Source: Algoriphagus aquimarinus (GTDB lineage: Bacteria > Bacteroidota > Bacteroidia > Cytophagales > Cyclobacteriaceae). From it: 64,000 nucleotides of DNA. Under the pieces are notes generated by a model. It was not told the DNA's origin. It did no database searches and worked only from the letters and a program-made list of their open reading frames with translations. Location of the stretch: contig NZ_VORW01000004.1 of assembly GCF_007997215.1 (NCBI RefSeq), positions 1-64,000 on the forward strand, read 5' to 3'. The position numbers and the translations under genes are program-made. The stretch's first letter is position 1; each line of letters opens with the position of its first letter. Shown here piece by piece: positions 42,625 through 51,897 of the stretch.

Positions 42625-44523
42625 CTATTTTTCAATATCGCCTAGCCTCACGCCTAGAGTCAGTTCCAGTGCGATATCTCTTCCGATTTTCTCTTCGATC
42701 TCCGCTCTGATTTCTTTGAAATCTTGCTCTGTCAGTGCCTCCTCAGAGAGAATGGTGACTGAAAGTTTCAGCGGCTGCATTTGAATCACTTTGACTTCCC
42801 GAAGCAAACCATGAGGGATTTCCTGTCCGCTAAGATCTTGGATGATGATGTTCTCTTCTACCATTTTGTTAAAGCTCAACCCAAGTGGCAAGGCGATAAC
42901 GATCAGAATTCCAAGACTGATTAGCAAGCCTCTTTTGGCAAGGCGAAATGGCGAAAATCCAAGGAGTAGAAATGTCAATGAAGCAGCCATTACTATACCT
43001 GCCAAGTTGGTTCCTAGCAGGAGCATCGCGCCCCCAAAAACACCCCAATCCATCCAGCCAATTCCAATGCCGGCTACTGCTAATGGCGGTACCAAGGCTA
43101 CAGAAATAGCCACTCCTGCCAGAGTTTTGTTGATTTCTTCCTTGGAGTATGCATAGGCGCCTGCGATTCCCGATGCCACAGCTATTCCTAGGTCTAGCAA
43201 GTTTGGACGTATTCTAGCTATTATTTGATCATTCAAAACTTTCAATGGAGTGATCAAAGAAATCAGAATTGAGAAGAATAAACCGATAATAATCCCCCAA
43301 AATATGGTGATCAAACTGTTTTTGATCAATAAGCTATCCTGACGAAGGGCGCCCATGGCCAAGGAAATAATTGGTCCCATCAAGGGAGCTAAAATCATCG
43401 CACCAATTACCACAGGAGCCGAATCCCCAAATAGACCAAAAGTAGCAATCATGGTGGACAAGGCCATCAAAACCAAATAGGTCGAACTGGTCTGTGCGTT
43501 TTTTCTCAAGAGAGAAAATAAGTCCTTAAATTCATCTGAAGTGGCGTGACGTACCCAAGGCAGGTAGGAGTGAAGCAGTTCCTCCTTTAATCTTCCAGTG
43601 GGAAGTGATCTGGCGTTGATTTCTGCTGGCCCATCTTTTTCTTCTACTTCGATTATTGATGCGCCAGGAAGCAGCTTGATCTTCTCCTCGACTAGATTAA
43701 TGGTTAGCTCTTGTTCTTCACCTTCTTTTCCATCTAGTGCAAACTGTATGGTTTCAGAAGAAGATATCACAGCTTCGCTAGTAGAGATATAACCAACAAA
43801 ACGTGGTAGTGTACCTCCTTTTATAGGGAAAAATAAATTCTGAAGTCCAAATTGAATCAGTGCAAACAAACTTTTGGGTGCTAAAATCAATAAGTGAATT
43901 CGGCCATCATCTAGCCCGGATTCCTGGATTACCCTTCGAAAAATCAGGTTACTTTCGCAGTGTGCAACAGCCAGAATGCCCATCGCTGCAGTTTCGATGG
44001 TTTGTTCTTCATCGCTGCTATTTTTGTATTTGATGGTGTAAGGCTTGAGTTTTACCCTTCGGAAAAGCTTCAGAAGTTGTGTGAATCTAATCTTAACACC
44101 CTCGAAGAAGTTGCTGGCAGAATTTGAATAAAGGATACTTAGCGAGGTGCCGACGACCAAGGAATTGAAGGTTACTTGCTCATTCACCTGCATTAGATCG
44201 ATTTCCGGAGTTTTCTCTGCTTGCTGTATTTCCTCCCAAGCTTTCTCAAAATTTGTGTTGATGCCAAAGCCTTTTTTTCCTTGCTCCATTTCTGGGTGAG
44301 GAAGGAGTCCGATGTTGATATCGCTGTTTTTAAGCTTTTCAAAAAGTTCTTTAAGCTGAGAATCTGAGAGCGAGCAGGCTAGCCAATCATCTGAAGAATA
44401 CTCACTTAAATTGAGTTCAGCTAAAGAAAGGTGGTTTTCGGGCTTTGGGTCAAGTCTTCCCAACAGTTCGTCTAGCTTTTCCTGTTCCGTTTCCGGATCA
44501 TATACAAAAGTGATTTTCTTCAT
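42625..44523 (-). CDS. DUF389 membrane protein with N-terminal diacylglycerol-kinase-like domain
   Basis: 632 residues. The N-terminal 300 residues resemble a lipid/diacylglycerol kinase (LCB5-type) fold (INIGLLPHP, then VVGTSLSILYSNSASNFFEG and IHLLILAPKSLFALIQFGLQN), without a clear nucleotide motif. Residues about 345-555 form the TIGR00341/DUF389 membrane domain (ATFGLFGDSAPVVIGAMILA, PLMGPIISLAMGAL, LVPPLAVAGIGIG). The C-terminus is a small soluble tail. The family function is unknown; the combination suggests lipid or ion handling at the membrane. Confidence 0.8.
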   Translation of the reverse strand: MKKITFVYDPETEQEKLDELLGRLDPKPENHLSLAELNLSEYSSDDWLACSLSDSQLKELFEKLKNSDINIGLLPHPEMEQGKKGFGINTNFEKAWEEIQQAEKTPEIDLMQVNEQVTFNSLVVGTSLSILYSNSASNFFEGVKIRFTQLLKLFRRVKLKPYTIKYKNSSDEEQTIETAAMGILAVAHCESNLIFRRVIQESGLDDGRIHLLILAPKSLFALIQFGLQNLFFPIKGGTLPRFVGYISTSEAVISSSETIQFALDGKEGEEQELTINLVEEKIKLLPGASIIEVEEKDGPAEINARSLPTGRLKEELLHSYLPWVRHATSDEFKDLFSLLRKNAQTSSTYLVLMALSTMIATFGLFGDSAPVVIGAMILAPLMGPIISLAMGALRQDSLLIKNSLITIFWGIIIGLFFSILISLITPLKVLNDQIIARIRPNLLDLGIAVASGIAGAYAYSKEEINKTLAGVAISVALVPPLAVAGIGIGWMDWGVFGGAMLLLGTNLAGIVMAASLTFLLLGFSPFRLAKRGLLISLGILIVIALPLGLSFNKMVEENIIIQDLSGQEIPHGLLREVKVIQMQPLKLSVTILSEEALTEQDFKEIRAEIEEKIGRDIALELTLGVRLGDIEK

Positions 44524-44589
44524 TTTGGGCTTTTAATACAGCAAAGGTTGACATTATATAGTCAATATGACTTGGTAGGACTTTAGAGC

Positions 44590-44656
44590 TGTCGGACTGA
44601 GCGAAGTCGAAGTCCTGTGTAATTAAACTTGATCTCGACTTCGCTCGAACAGACAC
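44590..44656. repeat. REP-like inverted repeat
   Basis: Left arm TGTCGGACTGAGCGAAGTCG (44590-44609, continuing AAG) faces right arm CTCGACTTCGCTC (44634-44646) and a trailing AACAGACA (44649-44656) that partly matches the outer end TGTCGGACT. Same family as 14525-14605 and 22254-22278. It lies between two minus-strand genes. Confidence 0.65.
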
Positions 44657-44694
44657 AGAGTTGACTTATTATTTCTCTTTTGAATCCTTACAGA

Positions 44695-46053
44695 CTACTC
44701 AGATTGCTCACTCATTTCCCTCAATCGAACTACGCAGTGATCCAAAGATCTATAATGATGATAGATTCCTTTCCAGATATTGCCTTTGCCAACAGTCTTT
44801 AAATTTGGTTGTTTATCCAACCCGCCAGAATACCAGTCTCCATTTTCATGATCGATTAAGTAAGTATCCGTGTAATTCCAAAGCTTTTCAAATTTCCCAT
44901 AATAGTCATGAGGATCGCTTGGGTAAAGCTCTGCCATCAATAGCAATGCATTCATTCCCTCGGCTTGTGCCCACCAGTTTTTGGTGTCATGTGTGATTCG
45001 AAAACCATCTTGGAAATAATAGCCTTCATCATAAAATCCACCCACACTTCCATCCCAGCCATTATCCAGCGCATGATCGATCATCTTTTTGGCGATTCGG
45101 TGCGTAGTCGTATCGTTTTCCCAGCCTAAAACTTCTGATGCTTCTATCATCAGAAAACCAGTCTCAACATCATGCCCAAAAGAAACGTGATCGAGATTAT
45201 GATGTGCCAAAATAACCTCTTCTGTAGAATCTACGAAAGTCACTGGGCTCCAATCTGGATAGAGAAATAGTGTCAAGTTGCCCTTTGGAGTCACGATTTT
45301 ATCACGGATCAGAAGTAGCATTTCTTCCAGTCGATCCTTAACCAAGGGGTCAGGCCAAACATGGTAGAGTTCTGTAAAAGCTTCCAGAATGTGGATGGAG
45401 CTGTTTTGATCTTTATAGCCTAGGTCGGAGGTGGATGGAGTAGAAGTAGGACGGGAAATAGTAGTGCCTTCAGGATCCAAGTGCTGATAATAGCCTCCAT
45501 TTATGGAATCATGTGCATGCTCGTCGAGCCAGTAAAATGCCTTTTTGGCAAATTCCAAGACTGACTTATCTCCAGAGGCGTCATAATATGCAGCAAGTGC
45601 AAAAATCCCGAAAGCATTTCCGTAGGCTGTTTTCATAGGGTCACCTGTCTGATTCCCTTGCTTGTCTACCAACCAATAAAATCCACCGTTTTCAGAATCC
45701 CACATTTTGTCTCGCAGGAATTCATAGCCATGTTTTGCTCCGGTTTTGTAATAATCGATTTCTGGATATTTGAGCGAAGCTTTTGAATTTGTCCAAACTT
45801 GACGCGATTGAGTCACGATCATTTTCTCCTGCTTTTCTCCAGGTTTGAAATCGAAAGAAAAATTGCTCAGGAAGCCGCCATCTACCGTGTCCATAGACAT
45901 AGGATACCATTTGTCAAGCACTTCAGTCTTGAGATGGGTTTCCATTTGATCGGCTAGAATTTCCTTTTGACTTTCATGTTTTTCTTCAGTGGTGGAATTG
46001 CATGAAATAGCTGTTGAAAGCAATGCAAAGAAAAGCAGATGAGGAAATTTCAT
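44695..46053 (-). CDS. AGE-family epimerase/isomerase lipoprotein
   Basis: 452 residues. Lipid Cys18 after MKFPHLLFFALLSTAIS. The remainder is an (alpha/alpha)6 barrel of the N-acylglucosamine 2-epimerase group (SRQVWTNSKASLKYPEI, then AYGNAFGIFALAAYYDASGD, ENGGFYWLVDKQGN and the active-site His segment NLDHVSFGHDVETGFL). Relatives epimerise sugars at C2, for example cellobiose or mannose units. Being exported is unusual against the cytosolic reference enzymes. It lies next to the uronate genes and may act on oligosaccharides outside the inner membrane. Confidence 0.83.
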   Translation of the reverse strand: MKFPHLLFFALLSTAISCNSTTEEKHESQKEILADQMETHLKTEVLDKWYPMSMDTVDGGFLSNFSFDFKPGEKQEKMIVTQSRQVWTNSKASLKYPEIDYYKTGAKHGYEFLRDKMWDSENGGFYWLVDKQGNQTGDPMKTAYGNAFGIFALAAYYDASGDKSVLEFAKKAFYWLDEHAHDSINGGYYQHLDPEGTTISRPTSTPSTSDLGYKDQNSSIHILEAFTELYHVWPDPLVKDRLEEMLLLIRDKIVTPKGNLTLFLYPDWSPVTFVDSTEEVILAHHNLDHVSFGHDVETGFLMIEASEVLGWENDTTTHRIAKKMIDHALDNGWDGSVGGFYDEGYYFQDGFRITHDTKNWWAQAEGMNALLLMAELYPSDPHDYYGKFEKLWNYTDTYLIDHENGDWYSGGLDKQPNLKTVGKGNIWKGIYHHYRSLDHCVVRLREMSEQSE

Positions 46054-46245
46054 AGGTTGGTGTTTCGGGCAGATAGGTAGGCTTCAAAAAAACAATTTAG
46101 ACAATTGTGGCTATAATCTAGGCATAGAAGTGAGAGCACAGGAAGTCACACGCCCTTTACTATACCGTCTAAATTATTTCTTCGAAAAATTGAAGATTGT
46201 TCGGACTGAAAGTTCGGTTGATTTGTCAAAATATAGGACTGTGAA

Positions 46246-47649
46246 TTAAGCGCTGATCAGCTCATCTACTGCATTTGTGACAGCTTCTTCCAGTCCATTG
46301 TGTTGAGACAGATCTTCACCCCAGAATGACGATTCTTTTAATAAGGTATTGACGGTTTCTCGAGAAGAAGCCAATTTCCAAGCTTCTTGAAACTGCTTCA
46401 TAACAGCAGGATCATCATTAACAGGTATTTTTTCTCCATTAAATTCACCTTTGTAGAATACTAAAAGCGCAGCAAAAGCAGTAATCAGGTTGGCTGGCCA
46501 AACTCCTTTTTTCTCATGATAAGCCAGTAGAGATGGGAGTACACGCACTTTGAATTTGGAAATGCAGTTCAGGGCTATCGACTTCAGTTCATGCACAATG
46601 AATGGATTTGCGAAGCGCTCCAACACATCATTTGCGAAAGCTTTCAATTCGTCTTCCTGCATATCCAGTGTAGGAATGATTTCTTCGAATATTGCTGTTC
46701 TTAAGAAACTACCGGTTTCAGGGTTTTCAACAGATTCTCTCACCGTGCGAAGTCCTTTTAAATAAGCATAAGGAACCATAGCGGTATGGCCACCATTTAG
46801 AATTCGTACTTTTTGGGTGCGGAATCTCGTCAGGTCATCCACGTATTTCACATTCAATCCGGCTATGTCTAAAGCGAACTCATTTCGGATAGAGTCCCCA
46901 CCTTCTATCGCCCAAAAGTGATAAGGCTCTACCATTACAGCCAGCTTGTCCTCATAGCCCAGCTTTTCTTGGATCTTATCAATGTTATCCTTTGGGAAAC
47001 CAGGGACGATGCGATCAACCAATGTATTGCAGAATGTGCATGATGAATCTATCCATTCGGAGAAAGCCATAGGCAACTTCCAAAGTGTTGCATACTTGTT
47101 TATGCAGCTTTTGAGCGCCTCGCCATTGTGCTCAATCAATTCACAGGGAAGGAAAACAAAACCCTTTGATTCGTCTCCTTTAAAAGCCTGAAAGCGATGG
47201 TAAAGTAAGGCGGTCAGCTTGCCGGGGAAGGTCTGAGAAATAGCTTCCGCATCAGTATCGTTTGGATTAAACACAATTCCTGCCTCTGTAGTATTGGAAA
47301 CTATAAATCTCAAATCTGGATTTTCGCCCAATTTGAGATAGTTCTGATAGTCTTCAAAAACGTTTGTGATTCCATCGATGCAAGAGATCAGTTGGTATTC
47401 CTGTACCAATTCTCCATTTTTCAAGCCTTGCTCAATGACGTGAAACAGGTTGTCCTGATCTTTCATTGTGTCATTTCCAGACTTACTATGAACCTGCACT
47501 ACGTGAATTTCACCGTTAAAAACCCCCGCTTCATTTGCTTTCTCTACCATCCAATCGGTAAATCCTCGTAAGAAGTTACCGTTTCCAAATTGAAGGATTT
47601 TAACAGGCTTTGGCTGGATGTTGAAGTCATATTTTGAAAGAGTTTTCAT
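46246..47649 (-). CDS. uxaB: Tagaturonate reductase (altronate oxidoreductase)
   Basis: 467 residues, NAD-dependent polyol dehydrogenase family. Reduces D-tagaturonate to D-altronate in galacturonate breakdown. N-terminal Rossmann start ILQFGNGNFLRGFTDWMVE, then FIVSNTTEAGI and VRILNGGHTAMVPYAYLKG with the conserved Lys-x-Arg-x-Leu-Asn-x-x-His active-site motif. It is downstream of the LacI gene by 25 bases in the kduI-kduD-lacI-uxaB run; altronate dehydratase, the next step, is at 53945. Confidence 0.92.
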   Translation of the reverse strand: MKTLSKYDFNIQPKPVKILQFGNGNFLRGFTDWMVEKANEAGVFNGEIHVVQVHSKSGNDTMKDQDNLFHVIEQGLKNGELVQEYQLISCIDGITNVFEDYQNYLKLGENPDLRFIVSNTTEAGIVFNPNDTDAEAISQTFPGKLTALLYHRFQAFKGDESKGFVFLPCELIEHNGEALKSCINKYATLWKLPMAFSEWIDSSCTFCNTLVDRIVPGFPKDNIDKIQEKLGYEDKLAVMVEPYHFWAIEGGDSIRNEFALDIAGLNVKYVDDLTRFRTQKVRILNGGHTAMVPYAYLKGLRTVRESVENPETGSFLRTAIFEEIIPTLDMQEDELKAFANDVLERFANPFIVHELKSIALNCISKFKVRVLPSLLAYHEKKGVWPANLITAFAALLVFYKGEFNGEKIPVNDDPAVMKQFQEAWKLASSRETVNTLLKESSFWGEDLSQHNGLEEAVTNAVDELISA

Positions 47650-47674
47650 AGTAAGTAGGTTTCGGGAATACTGG

Positions 47675-48700
47675 TTAAGAGTTATTAATAGATGATTTCC
47701 GAATGATAAGTTCTGGTTTTAAAATTGTTTTCTTGGCTACTGGCGAAGACGATCCGGCATTTAATAATTCGAAAAATGACTCCGCTGTTATTTTCCCCAT
47801 GGGAATACTTTTCTGATCTACTGTGGTGATAGGAGGCTCGGTGAAAGAAGTGAAAGGTTCATTTCCAAACCCTGCGATTTTCACCTGCTCGGGTACTTTG
47901 TAGCCATTTTCTTTCAGCACTTGCAAAGCTCCCATGATAGAATAGTCTGAGGAAGAAAAAACCCCATCAAAATCAATTTTGCTATCTATGATTTCCTGCA
48001 TGATCCTTCTGCCATCCTCTAGTTGAAGATTACTGAAGGTAATCAGTTTCGGGTCTACTTCAATTCCATTGTCCTTGAGTGCATCTTCGTAGCCTCTTTT
48101 TCTTTCATGGTAGATGTTGATCCGAGGATTGCTCGAGAAATGTACTATTCGTTTGCATCCGTTTTTGATCAAATGATCGACCGTCTGGTATGCGCCGTAG
48201 TGGTCGTCAATAACTACCTGACTTACTTCTAGCAAATTAGTGATTCGGTCAAAAAGCACTAATGGTATCCCTTTTTCAATGATTTTTTGGAAGTGATCCA
48301 CATTCTCCGTGGTTTTGGCTATAGAGGCAATGATGCCATCCACGCGGGCATTGAGCAGTGCTTCTACGGTCTGTACTTCCTTATCGAAATCGTCATAGGA
48401 TTGAGAAATTATGACTTTGTAGTTGAGGCTGTTCGCTAATTCTTCAATCCCCCTGATTACAGAAGAGAAGAAGTTCCTGTTTGCAGTCGGAACAATCACT
48501 CCAATGAGTTTGCTTTTTCCACTTCGTAAAGCTGAAGCGATATGATTAGGCTGATAATTGATTTGTTTGGCAACTTTCAGAACCTTTTTTTTGGTGGCGT
48601 CTGAAATCCTGGGATTATCATTTAATGCCCGCGAAACAGTTGATGCGGTGATATTTAGCTTTAAAGCAATATCATGAATAGTTGCTCTATTTTTTTTCAT
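47675..48700 (-). CDS. LacI family transcriptional regulator of uronate genes
   Basis: 341 residues. N-terminal helix-turn-helix IHDIALKLNITASTVSRALN with hinge helix NHIASALRSGKSKLIGVIVP, then a sugar-binding PBP1-like domain (FDGVFSSSDYSIMGALQVLK, PPITTVDQKSIPMGK). It lies inside a run of uronate catabolic genes on the minus strand (kduD upstream, uxaB downstream) and probably binds the 16-bp palindromes at 50426, 50602 and 55612. The inducer is probably a uronate or KDG-type intermediate; that is inference. Confidence 0.9.
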   Translation of the reverse strand: MKKNRATIHDIALKLNITASTVSRALNDNPRISDATKKKVLKVAKQINYQPNHIASALRSGKSKLIGVIVPTANRNFFSSVIRGIEELANSLNYKVIISQSYDDFDKEVQTVEALLNARVDGIIASIAKTTENVDHFQKIIEKGIPLVLFDRITNLLEVSQVVIDDHYGAYQTVDHLIKNGCKRIVHFSSNPRINIYHERKRGYEDALKDNGIEVDPKLITFSNLQLEDGRRIMQEIIDSKIDFDGVFSSSDYSIMGALQVLKENGYKVPEQVKIAGFGNEPFTSFTEPPITTVDQKSIPMGKITAESFFELLNAGSSSPVAKKTILKPELIIRKSSINNS

Positions 48701-48747
48701 TGCCTAGAGGTTAGATTGGGTTTTTGGGTTAGTCTTGCATTTAGCTA

Positions 48748-49536
48748 TCATTTCTCACCCGCAGGCTTGCCAATAGTGGCTAATATACCTCCGTCGACAT
48801 ATATTATCTGGCCATTGACAAAATTACTCGCTTCGCTTGCCAGGAAAACTACTGTGCCTCCTAGATCGTCAGGATCTCCCCATCTTCCTGCAGGTGTTCT
48901 GTTCACGATAAAATCGTTGAAAGGATGACCATCCACGCGGATTGGCGCTGTCTGTTCTGTGGCAAAATAGCCAGGGCCAATTCCATTTACTTGAATGTTG
49001 TATTTAGCCCATTCCGTAGCCAGGTTACGCGTCAGCATCTTTAGTCCACCCTTTGCTGCAGCGTAAGCACTGACAGTATTTCTACCTAATTCGCTCATCA
49101 TTGAGCAAATATTGATGATTTTACCCTGCTGATTTTTTACCATTGTTTTGGCTACCCGCTGTGCCACAATAAATGGGGAGACCAAATCCAGATCTACCAC
49201 CTGGCGAAATTCTTCAGGATCCATTTCCAGTGCCGGAACGCGTTTGATCATCCCAGCATTGTTCACTAGAATGTCGATGTCGCCTACTTCCTTTTCTATC
49301 TTACTGATAAATTCATTGACTGCTTTAGCGTCACTCACGTCAAACAAATATCCATGAGCAGTGATGCCTTCGGAGGCATAAGATTCAAGAGCGGCAGTCA
49401 TCTTCTCAGGAGTATGACCATTGACCACTAATGTTGCTCCTTGATGTGCAAGAGCTTTAGCCATTGCCATTCCCAGTCCGTGAGTAGCGCCTGTGACCAG
49501 CGCTATTTTTCCAGCTAGTTCAAAATTTGGTTTCAT
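48748..49536 (-). CDS. kduD: KduD-like SDR, 2-deoxy-D-gluconate/2,5-diketo sugar dehydrogenase
   Basis: 262-residue short-chain dehydrogenase: TGATHGLGMAMAKAL, NNAGMIKRVPALEM, YAAAKGGLKML (catalytic Tyr-Lys) and the KduD-like ending INGQIIYVDGGILATIGK (VNGQIIYVDGGIL). It interconverts 2,5-diketo-3-deoxygluconate (DKII) and 2-keto-3-deoxygluconate. It sits 40 bases after kduI, the enzyme that supplies its substrate. A gluconate 5-dehydrogenase role is an alternative. Confidence 0.88.
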   Translation of the reverse strand: MKPNFELAGKIALVTGATHGLGMAMAKALAHQGATLVVNGHTPEKMTAALESYASEGITAHGYLFDVSDAKAVNEFISKIEKEVGDIDILVNNAGMIKRVPALEMDPEEFRQVVDLDLVSPFIVAQRVAKTMVKNQQGKIINICSMMSELGRNTVSAYAAAKGGLKMLTRNLATEWAKYNIQVNGIGPGYFATEQTAPIRVDGHPFNDFIVNRTPAGRWGDPDDLGGTVVFLASEASNFVNGQIIYVDGGILATIGKPAGEK

Positions 49537-49576
49537 GTTCAGATATCTACTTTTTTATATCCATGTCGAATTCATT

Positions 49577-50416
49577 TTATCTCAATTCAGAAGGCTTGAC
49601 GGAGTCCATGTCTCCATAATCCATGTTTTCACCAGCCATTCCCCAGATAAAAGTGTAATTGGAAGTACCGGCCCCACTGTGAATGGACCATGCAGGAGAG
49701 ATGACTGCCTGATGGTTTTTTAGGAAAATATGTCGTGTTTCATCTGGTTGTCCCATAAAATGAGAGACGACATTGCCTTCTTGAAGATCGAAATAGAAAT
49801 ATGCCTCCATTCTGCGATCATGTGTGTGGGCAGGCATGGTATTCCAGACTGATCCAGGTTTCAATTCGGTCATTCCCATTTGAAGTTGACAGGTGTCTAC
49901 TACCGAATTGACCAAAAGTTTATAAATAGTTCTATGATTAGAATTCTCCAAAGATCCAAGAGTGACCACTTCGGCATCTGCTTGAGTGATCTTGCGAGTA
50001 GGGTAAGATGTGTGAGCTGGTGCAGAGTTGAAATACAAATAAGTTTCTCCTTCTGCTGACGGATGAAACATTACTTCCTTAACTCCTTTGCCGATATAAA
50101 GCGCTTCTTTATGTCCCAAAGTGATAGATTCTCCCTCCACATCAATTTTGGTACAAGCTCCTACATTGATTATTCCGATTTCTCTTCGGTCCAGAAAGTT
50201 CTCAGCTTTCAGTTGATCAATAGTTTCCAGCCTAAGTGGTTGGTTGACTGGATGAATTCCCCCGATGATCAACCGATCTTCCATGGTATAGGTACCAGTG
50301 ATCTGATTAGGGACGAAAATCTCGTTTAGTAAAAATTTATCTCTGATTTCTTCCGTCGCATAACTTTTGAAGTCTTCAGGGTGTGACGAATAGCGCGTTT
50401 CTATTTTTATACTCAT
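49577..50416 (-). CDS. kduI: 5-dehydro-4-deoxy-D-glucuronate isomerase
   Basis: 279-residue cupin isomerase of pectin and unsaturated-uronate breakdown. Family marks: FVPNQITGTYTMEDRLIIGG, FLDRREIGIINVG, metal site MPAHTHDRRMEAYFYFD (two His and Glu) and SPAWSIHSGAGTSNYTFIWGM with the last His. It is first in the minus-strand run kduI-kduD-lacI-uxaB; its start codon is 10 bases from a LacI-type operator. Confidence 0.93.
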   Translation of the reverse strand: MSIKIETRYSSHPEDFKSYATEEIRDKFLLNEIFVPNQITGTYTMEDRLIIGGIHPVNQPLRLETIDQLKAENFLDRREIGIINVGACTKIDVEGESITLGHKEALYIGKGVKEVMFHPSAEGETYLYFNSAPAHTSYPTRKITQADAEVVTLGSLENSNHRTIYKLLVNSVVDTCQLQMGMTELKPGSVWNTMPAHTHDRRMEAYFYFDLQEGNVVSHFMGQPDETRHIFLKNHQAVISPAWSIHSGAGTSNYTFIWGMAGENMDYGDMDSVKPSELR

Positions 50417-50425
50417 AATTATCCA

Positions 50426-50441
50426 TGTAATCGTTTGCGCA
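50426..50441. promoter_or_regulatory. LacI-type operator, site A (kduI)
   Basis: TGTAATCGTTTGCGCA, matching sites B and C at 13-14 of 16 positions and centred on a CG step as LacI operators are. It lies 10-25 bases upstream of the kduI start codon. Confidence 0.7.
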
Positions 50442-50601
50442 ATATAGTGCTATTTTGCAAAACATATCTTCAGCTTATAATCCTGAATATGGTAGATTTA
50501 CTGTGATTTAATTTGACTTAATGTCGAGATTGTTTTACAATTCATCTGAATTACAATTTTTATAAGAGAATGTTTTTTTATTTCTTATGAACTTTTTAAT
50601 A

Positions 50602-50617
50602 TGCAATCGATTGCTCA
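50602..50617. promoter_or_regulatory. LacI-type operator, site B (polygalacturonase pseudogene)
   Basis: TGCAATCGATTGCTCA, near-perfect dyad GCAATCGATTGC. It lies about 100 bases ahead of the dead GH28 gene on the plus strand. Confidence 0.7.
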
Positions 50618-50719
50618 TACTATTTGTATTTAGGCTCTTCAAATGTCTACCGAGTTTTTGGCGCAAATGTTTATTTAGGCTTTTTAATAAGCTGTTGTTT
50701 ATTGACAAACATCCAAAAT

Positions 50720-51160
50720 ATGAAACCTATACAACTCAAAACTATTTATTCGCTCCTATTATTTTCTTTTGTTTTGCCATCTTTTGCTCAGTAAACACTG
50801 GAAAGCATGTACGAGGGAATAGAATTTGACATGCCAAAAGTGAAGGAAACAAGCTTTCCTGATTTTGAGAAAAAAATCACAGAATATGGCGGAGTTGGCG
50901 ACGGAATTTTCAAAAACTCCGAGGCTTTCAAAGCTACAATCGAAGCTGTGAATGCAAAAGGTGGAGGAATGTCCATCCACATATGAGCGAAGATGTCATC
51001 ATCCGGAATCTGAATGTGCGCAATCCTTGGTATTCACAGAATGGCGATGGATTGGATCTGGAGTCATGCAAAAATGTTCTGATTTACAATAATACCTTTG
51101 AAGTGGGCGATGATGCGATGTGTTTCAAATCTGGTAAGGATATGAAAAAAATTATTATTT
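50720..51160 (+). pseudogene. Decayed GH28 polygalacturonase
   Basis: ATG 50720 opens a signal peptide (MKPIQLKTIYSLLLFSFVLP SFAQ) that runs straight into a TAA stop at 50792, in the same frame as the following TLESMYEGIEFDMPKVKE. Then comes a GH28 N-terminal segment (EYGGVGDGIFKNSEAF, AVNAKGGG) which breaks at about 50967; from 50983 another frame gives VIIRNLNVRNPWYSQNGDGL and VGDDAMCFKSGKD, the GH28 catalytic core (NGDGxD and GDDA). The roughly 150-200 codons normally between these blocks are missing and the C-terminus is lost. It has a nonsense codon, an internal deletion and frame change, so it is dead. Confidence 0.85.
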
Positions 51161-51329
51161 CAATTTGGATGATGCTTGGCTTGGTTTACAAAAAGGTTGG
51201 TTCCAGAACATTAAAACTAGAAGTGTTTTCTCCCATTCAATCCAAATCACCGTGTCTAGGAATTGTAATGATTTATGGTTCGAACCTTATGTGAATATTA
51301 TATTTGACTTTTTAGAGAAAGTATTTTGA
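51135..51329 (+). pseudogene. Second gene fragment after the GH28 remnant
   Basis: In a different frame from the GH28 core, 51141-51329 reads a plausible protein tail: LDDAWLGLQKGWFQNIKTRS, then VFSHSIQITVSRNCNDLWFE and a stop at 51327. It is not GH28 sequence that I recognise and looks like the beta-helix part of some other secreted protein, fused by deletion. No start is present. Confidence 0.4.
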
Positions 51330-51373
51330 AAATGACTCTGTTCCCACTTATTGAATTTATAAAACAATAAAAT

Positions 51374-51757
51374 ATGAAATTTGAACATTTTGCGCTCAAT
51401 GTGAGCAATGCACCGGCAGCTTCAAAGTGGTACGAGGAGCACCTCGGGTTGAAAGTTGTTAAGAAAATGGTAGAATCTCCGTTCATGACTTTTCTGGCAG
51501 ATGATAGCGGGACGGTGATGATTGAGATTTACTCAAACCCAAAGGGAGAAACATTGGATTTTGCGACCTTACATCCTCTGGCGGTACACTTAGCGCTGGT
51601 GTCAGATGATCCAAATGCCGATAGAGATCGATTGGTAGAAGCTGGAGCAAAAGTGATTTCTGATGATATTTTGCCTGATGGTTCTCATTTAGTAATGGTG
51701 AAAGACCCATGGGGACTGGCTTTGCAATTATGCAAGCGAGCTGTACCGATGATCTGA
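51374..51757 (+). CDS. VOC (glyoxalase/bleomycin resistance) family protein
   Basis: 127 residues, two beta-alpha-beta-beta-beta modules: FEHFALNVSNAPAASKWYEE at the start and HLALVSDDPNADRDRLVEAG in the middle, ending PWGLALQLCKRA. Metal-ligand candidates are His in EHFAL, Glu in MIEIY and His in VHLAL. It could be a small-molecule isomerase, a dioxygenase or a resistance protein. It lies between the decayed polygalacturonase and the Ldh_2 dehydrogenase gene, so a role with sugar-acid intermediates is possible. Confidence 0.82.
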   Translation: MKFEHFALNVSNAPAASKWYEEHLGLKVVKKMVESPFMTFLADDSGTVMIEIYSNPKGETLDFATLHPLAVHLALVSDDPNADRDRLVEAGAKVISDDILPDGSHLVMVKDPWGLALQLCKRAVPMI

Positions 51758-51897
51758 TTTTGTAAATAAGGAGAGGTGTCTAAGTTATTTCAATAGTTGT
51801 TCAGTCTGTTTAGCTAAATAGTTTTTTTGCAAATCAGGCAAAAGTTGATCATTGATTTTATCTTAGAGGATATCTCGCTTTAGAACCCTGTTTTTCA

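Larger units (their letters stand above)
50417..50719. other. Divergent control region of kduI and the decayed polygalacturonase
   Basis: No gene. AT-rich, carrying two LacI-type palindromes (50426-50441 and 50602-50617, listed separately). No exact TAnnTTTG element was seen. Confidence 0.6.

Noticed and set aside
50587..50829. 80-codon plus-strand frame ahead of the polygalacturonase remnant
   Set aside because: It runs through operator B and the pseudogene's signal sequence in another frame; the translation is low-complexity Phe, Leu and Cys.
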